From Sinomonas sp. ASV322 (GTDB taxonomy: Bacteria > Actinomycetota > Actinomycetes > Actinomycetales > Micrococcaceae): 64,000 nt of DNA. Position numbers and translations under genes: made by a program. A model generated the notes under the pieces. It was given only the letters and a program-made list of their open reading frames with translations, had not been told where the DNA came from and searched no databases. Shown here piece after piece: positions 60,571 to 64,000 of this stretch. Every line of letters starts with the position of its first letter. The stretch's first letter is position 1. The stretch covers positions 117,410 through 181,409 of the forward strand of contig NZ_JAVFJJ010000008.1 in the NCBI RefSeq assembly GCF_030908245.1, read 5' to 3'.

Positions 60571-61695
60571 ATGACGCGCAGCATTCTCGACGGCCAAGGG
60601 TTCAAGCTCGGCCTCTTCTCCCCGAACTGCTCCGGCGGACTCGCGGTGACCAAAATCCCCGAACGGTGGAGCGCGAGCTGGGAGGACAACCTACGGCTGG
60701 CACAGCTCGCCGACGAGGTGGGCATCGACTTCCTGCTGCCGATCGCACGCTGGATCGGCTACAAGGGGGACACCAACTTCCACGGGCACGTGCTCGACCC
60801 CATCGTCTGGGCGGCCGGGCTCCTTGCCTCGACCGAGCGGATCACGGTGTTCTCCACGATCCACACCGCGTTCAACCACCCGCTCGCGATCGCCAAGGCG
60901 ATGGCCACACTGGATCAGATCGGAGGCGGCGGCCGCGCGGGACTCAATATCGTGGCCGGATGGAACCAGCCTGAATACGAGACGATGGGCGTCTCGATGC
61001 CGCAAGAGCACGATGCGCGCTACGAATTCGCCCAGGAGTGGTGGGACGTTGTCCGCGACGCGTGGTCCCGACAGGAGATCTTCGATCACACCGGCACCTA
61101 CTTCTCGCTGCAGCACATCGAATCCGAACCCAAGCCGCTGGGCGGAAGGCTCCCGGTTTTGAACGCGGGCTCGTCACGGCAGGGCCGAGAATTCGCGGCC
61201 AAGAATTCGGACTTCGTCTTCACGATCATCCCCGACGCAGAAACGGGCGCCGAGATCTCCTCCGGACTGCGGGCTCATGCACAGGCGAACTACGGGCGAT
61301 CGGTGGGAGTCTTCACCCTGGGCCATGTGGTGTGCCGACCGACGCGAGCAGAGGCCGAGGAATTCGTCCACTACTACGCCGAGGAGAATGCGGACTGGGG
61401 TGCGGTGGACTACCTGATGGGCCTGCAGGGCCTGCATGCGCAGTCCTTCACCCCCGAGATGCTGACCACGATGCGGGGACGGTTCGCATCGGGGCACGGG
61501 TCCCTTCCGATGTTCGGGACTCCCGACGACGTCGCCGACGCCATCGAGCGCGTCTATCGGGCCGGCTTCGACGGCATGACGCTCGCGTTCGTCGACTACG
61601 CGGGCGAGCTCGAGTACTTCGCCCAGGAAGTCCTCCCGCGGCTCGAGGAACGGGGCGTGCGGGTACCGGCAAGGGTCTCCGCTGCCGCAGTGTGA
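60571..61695 (+). CDS. LLM flavin-dependent monooxygenase, RutA/DszA-like
   Basis: A 374-residue luciferase-like monooxygenase. FKLGLFSPNCSGGLAVTKIP, LADEVGIDFLLPIARWIGYK, HTAFNHPLAIAKAMATLDQI and AGLNIVAGWNQPEYETMGVS follow RutA (pyrimidine monooxygenase) closely, and VLNAGSSRQGREFAAKNSDF is the flavin-phosphate region. Enzymes of this branch use reduced FMN and oxygen to break C-N or C-S bonds in heterocycles (uracil, dibenzothiophene sulfone). In this cluster an N-heterocycle such as an oxindole, quinolone or isatin-related compound is a sensible substrate. RBS AGGA precedes the ATG. Confidence 0.9.
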   Translation: MTRSILDGQGFKLGLFSPNCSGGLAVTKIPERWSASWEDNLRLAQLADEVGIDFLLPIARWIGYKGDTNFHGHVLDPIVWAAGLLASTERITVFSTIHTAFNHPLAIAKAMATLDQIGGGGRAGLNIVAGWNQPEYETMGVSMPQEHDARYEFAQEWWDVVRDAWSRQEIFDHTGTYFSLQHIESEPKPLGGRLPVLNAGSSRQGREFAAKNSDFVFTIIPDAETGAEISSGLRAHAQANYGRSVGVFTLGHVVCRPTRAEAEEFVHYYAEENADWGAVDYLMGLQGLHAQSFTPEMLTTMRGRFASGHGSLPMFGTPDDVADAIERVYRAGFDGMTLAFVDYAGELEYFAQEVLPRLEERGVRVPARVSAAAV

Positions 61696-61708
61696 GACGA
61701 AGGCACAA

Positions 61709-61722
61709 TGTGACGCCTATCA
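61709..61722. promoter_or_regulatory. Shared operator, site 3 (degenerate)
   Basis: TGTGACGCCTATCA agrees with the complement of site 1 (TGTGACGCTCGTCA) at 11 of 14 positions and lies 16 bases before the AraC-type regulator start. It suggests that the regulator gene has its own controlled promoter. Confidence 0.5.
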
Positions 61723-61737
61723 CGATTGCCTCGTAGC

Positions 61738-62802
61738 ATGATGGTGAGCACGCTCGAGGAGATCCTGATGCATGACGGCCTGCCGCCCCTAGCCGGTCCA
61801 GTCCAAGACCGGCCCCTGGGTGGCAGGCCACTTGCCGAGACCCACTCGCCCCGCGAGATCCGCAATGCGGTGGACGCCCTCACGCATGAGCATCATGAGC
61901 TGGCGCTTCGAGAGGGGCATTCGGTCAATGGAACGGCCGATGGCCTCCAGCTTGGACCCCTCGGGCTCGTCCACGTAGCCTACGGCGCGCCCGTGATCGT
62001 GGACAGCCCTCCGTCGGGCCGCCAAGTCGTCATCGTCTTGCCTCTCGGGCCCATGGGGGTCCATTCGAACGGACACGAGTGGATCGCCCGCGGGCCGTTC
62101 GCCCTCAGTTCATTGCACGGAACCAAGATGGCGCCCGATCCTCGCGCCGGAGCCCTTGTCGGTTCCGCGGCGGCCGATGTTGTCGAGGACTACGTCGAAC
62201 GACTCCAGTCGAAGCCCCTGCGCCTGCCCATCGCCCTTTCGTCTGAGGTGCCGCTGAAGTTGGCATCGCCGGGCCTCGTCGAGGCTGCGTGGCTCGAGGC
62301 GTGCGGAGCGCTGGGCAGCAGCTCGGAGCGGCCCGAGGACATCACCGTCAATGCTCTCGTGTCTTCCCTTCTCTCGACCATGGTGCTCGGCCTTGCGCCG
62401 CACCTGTCCGCGTCCATCGGGCCATCGCCGCGTATGATCGAGGGCCCCTCGAAGGCCCTCTGGCGAGGTCCCGGCTATCTCATTGCTGCCCGGAACCTCA
62501 TGCAAGCTCACCTCGCCGAAAGCCTCTCAGTCGATGACATCGCGAGCGCGGTGGGCGTCAGTTCTCGACAGCTCCACGCCGCATTCGCAGAGCATCTCGG
62601 CACGAGTCCTGCACAGCTCCTGAGGGACATGCGCCTCGACCGCGCGCGCTCGCTTCTGCTCGACCGAAGCCTCGCGGGTCGCCTCACGGTGGCGACGGTC
62701 GCGGCCAGAACAGGTTTCTCCCATTTCGGGCGATTCGCCGCCTACTACGTCGAGAAGTTCGGGGAGGCTCCCTCAGTCACTCTGACCCGAACGCGGCACT
62801 AG
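61738..62802 (+). CDS. AraC-family transcriptional regulator
   Basis: A 354-residue activator-type regulator. The N-terminal part (about 40-230, with LVHVAYGAPVIVDSPPSGRQ and VVIVLPLGPM) is an AraC-binding-like cupin domain for the effector. The C-terminal 100 residues hold two HTH motifs: LSVDDIASAVGVSSRQLHAA and LTVATVAARTGFSHFGRFAA, followed by YYVEKFGEAPS. This is the XylS/FeaR-like arrangement common for aromatic pathways. It follows the LLM gene by 42 bases. Two adjacent ATG codons (61738 and 61741) are possible starts. Confidence 0.88.
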   Translation: MMVSTLEEILMHDGLPPLAGPVQDRPLGGRPLAETHSPREIRNAVDALTHEHHELALREGHSVNGTADGLQLGPLGLVHVAYGAPVIVDSPPSGRQVVIVLPLGPMGVHSNGHEWIARGPFALSSLHGTKMAPDPRAGALVGSAAADVVEDYVERLQSKPLRLPIALSSEVPLKLASPGLVEAAWLEACGALGSSSERPEDITVNALVSSLLSTMVLGLAPHLSASIGPSPRMIEGPSKALWRGPGYLIAARNLMQAHLAESLSVDDIASAVGVSSRQLHAAFAEHLGTSPAQLLRDMRLDRARSLLLDRSLAGRLTVATVAARTGFSHFGRFAAYYVEKFGEAPSVTLTRTRH

Positions 62803-62817
62803 GCACGCCCTCAATCC

Positions 62818-62946
62818 AGACGATCGTCAACCCAGAGGATCGACATCCCAGACGATCGACGGCGGCGGGCGTCGACCTCGCAGCAAGGGGGAGGATCAGA
62901 ACGCCGGCGGTGCGTCGACCTCGCAGCAAAGGGGAGGATCAGAACG
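62818..62946. repeat. Two short repeat families downstream of the AraC gene
   Basis: From 62818 to about 62862 three 16-17-bp units of the form CCAGACGATCGWC follow one another. At 62871-62903 and 62914-62946 a 33-bp segment beginning GTCGACCTCGCAGCAA occurs twice with one difference. The right copy contains the stop and 3' flank of the DUF222-HNH gene, so the left copy is a duplicate of that gene's end. The first family includes GACGATCGTC, the core of the cluster's operator, perhaps by chance. Confidence 0.7.
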
Positions 62947-64000
62947 GGGGCGGCGCATCGCCTTCGGGATAGGTGATGTATCTCCGCCCGGAGGGCGCGG
63001 TCCATTCGAGGGTTCCGGGCGGCGGGGAGGCAGCCTGGCTAGTGGTGCGGGCGCTGGGGGTCCCGGGGACGTCGGGGGGTGCGGCGCCGGTGCTGGCCGC
63101 TCCCGCATTGGTCGAAGCGCCAGGGGTGTCGTTCGCGGTGCCGATCTGGCGGACCTCCCAGTGTCCGAGTGTCTTGAGCCGGTGGTGCTGTGGGCACAGG
63201 AGGGCGAGGTTGTCCGTGGCGGTCGCGCCGCCGTCGGACCATTCCCGGGTGTGGTCAGCTTCCGTCGCGGCCGCCGGCTTGTCGCAGCCGGGGAACCGGC
63301 AGGTCCGGTCGCGGGCCCCGAGGAAGCGGCGCATCGCGGGGGTGGGCGTGTAGCGCCGCCTGCCGAGGGCGAGCGGCGTGCCGGTGCCCGGCTCGACGTA
63401 GAGCCGGGACCACGTCGCGGCCTCCGCGGCGAGCAGCCTGACCGCGTCGGCGTCGATCGGCCCGTAGCCGACAATCTCCCCCGGTGCGCCCTCCCCCGGT
63501 GCGTCCTCCCCCGGGGCGTCCTCCCCCGGCGCGTCGGCCCCACGTGCGAGGGTGCGGGCCGGGACGGTGACGATCAGCTCGGTGCGCACCCCTCCGAGCG
63601 GGGAATGGCCGTGGCCGGTGAGGAGGTCCGCGAGGGCGTCGGCCCGCAGCTGGTTGACTGTGCGCTCCTCCTCGGGGCTCTGCAGGGACCGGGCGATGGC
63701 CTGCAGCCGGGTGTCGATCGCGGCCCCGACCTCGAGCGGCAGGTAGGCGCTCAGCCAGCACATCCCGTCCTGGTCCGGCTCGAGCTCGACCCGCCGGTGG
63801 GCGCCCGCCCGCTCCTTCCGGACCTCCAGCGGCTCCTCGGCGTGCTTCTCGGCCAGGCGGCGCAAGCGGCGCCTGAGTGCCCCCTGGGTGGGAATGGCCT
63901 CCGGGTCGGGCGGGCTGGCGATGGCCACCGCCTCGGAGGCGAACAATTCGAGCCGTTCCACGGGGACGGGCACGGCGGCGTCCAGGATCGCGGCGGCACG
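62939..64000 (-). CDS. DUF222 domain HNH endonuclease (5' end outside window)
   Basis: At least 353 residues are visible; the frame is open to the right edge, so the start lies outside. The DUF222 part includes LRRRLRRLAEKHAEEPLEVR and DGMCWLSAYLPLEVGAAIDT. A short repeated insert (GEDAPGEDAPGEGAPGE, 63475-63540, 15-bp units) precedes the nuclease end: CRFPGCDKPAAATEADHTRE, WSDGGATATDNLALLCPQHH and the final His of the HNH centre. The C-terminus is Pro/Thr-rich. These proteins occur in many copies in actinobacterial genomes and behave like selfish or domesticated homing-type nucleases; their role is unproven. The 3' end is duplicated downstream. Confidence 0.88.
   Translation of the reverse strand, partial: RAAAILDAAVPVPVERLELFASEAVAIASPPDPEAIPTQGALRRRLRRLAEKHAEEPLEVRKERAGAHRRVELEPDQDGMCWLSAYLPLEVGAAIDTRLQAIARSLQSPEEERTVNQLRADALADLLTGHGHSPLGGVRTELIVTVPARTLARGADAPGEDAPGEDAPGEGAPGEIVGYGPIDADAVRLLAAEAATWSRLYVEPGTGTPLALGRRRYTPTPAMRRFLGARDRTCRFPGCDKPAAATEADHTREWSDGGATATDNLALLCPQHHRLKTLGHWEVRQIGTANDTPGASTNAGAASTGAAPPDVPGTPSARTTSQAASPPPGTLEWTAPSGRRYITYPEGDAPPPF

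Noticed and set aside
62818..62831. Fourth operator of the catabolic regulon
   Set aside because: AGACGATCGTCAAC is similar, but it lies downstream of the araC gene inside a run of related short repeats and before no promoter.

Overview
The window is about 70% GC and densely coded, with many GTG starts. It carries actinobacterial family signatures: DUF3027, DUF3263, LytR C-terminal, a bacterial XPB helicase, an IdeR/DtxR repressor, a WXG100 protein, a c-di-AMP riboswitch ahead of an NlpC/P60 hydrolase, and a DUF222-HNH protein. The gene order suits a Micrococcaceae member (Arthrobacter/Sinomonas-like); the genus is inference. Nearly all genes can be read, and no tRNA, rRNA, CRISPR array or complete transposon was seen.

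Layout. 1-7.7 kb: a Tat-exported phosphoesterase cut by the window edge, a NUDIX hydrolase, an ABC exporter, an HTH plus 7-TM membrane pair, and a GH38 alpha-mannosidase with an operator-like palindrome. 7.7-13.9 kb is the accessory part. It holds a decayed ureidoglycine aminohydrolase, an ECF sigma factor, a membrane-anchored protein and a lipoprotein sharing one extracytoplasmic domain, a small secreted metzincin protease between those two, a broken second sigma gene, a small HicB-like ORF and a HEAT-repeat pseudogene. Base composition drops around the protease. 13.9-20 kb: a leftward operon for molybdenum cofactor and a formate-dehydrogenase-like enzyme (HNH, mobA-DUF6457, moeA, fdhF-like, fdhD). 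20-27.5 kb: a c-di-AMP-controlled NlpC/P60 locus with a tiny paralogous ORF, ideR, serC, DUF3027, a cold-shock protein and DUF805. 27.5-31.8 kb: a bacterial XPB helicase operon. 32-41 kb: a secreted SpaA-type protein behind a perfect CRP/GlxR site, a membrane-anchored multicopper oxidase, a two-component system, a WXG100 protein, and RNase HI fused through a repeat linker to a DUF4440-like domain. 41-48 kb: MarR/SRPBCC, groEL with two tandem CIRCE operators, a substrate-binding lipoprotein, LytR_C, DUF3263, UDG and a siderophore-interacting protein.

48.1-62.8 kb is the most interesting block, an aromatic catabolic island. It runs from a PaaX-type regulator to an AraC-type regulator and encodes a RidA deaminase, an FAH-family hydrolase, a small cupin, TesB, an aryl-CoA ligase, an aryl-CoA monooxygenase fused to an old-yellow-enzyme domain, a 4HBT thioesterase, a ThDP decarboxylase, an isatin-hydrolase/kynurenine-formamidase-type cyclase, a flavin reductase and a RutA/DszA-type LLM monooxygenase. 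Three promoters in it share a 14-bp sequence related to TGTGACGnTCGTCA, which argues for one regulon. The best-fitting hypothesis is conversion of an indole/isatin-type compound to anthranilate, then CoA activation, 5-hydroxylation, thioester hydrolysis, and ring opening of 5-hydroxyanthranilate. A salicylyl-CoA/gentisate route is the main alternative.

The window ends in a DUF222/HNH endonuclease gene whose 3' end is followed by a near-perfect 33-bp repeat of itself.
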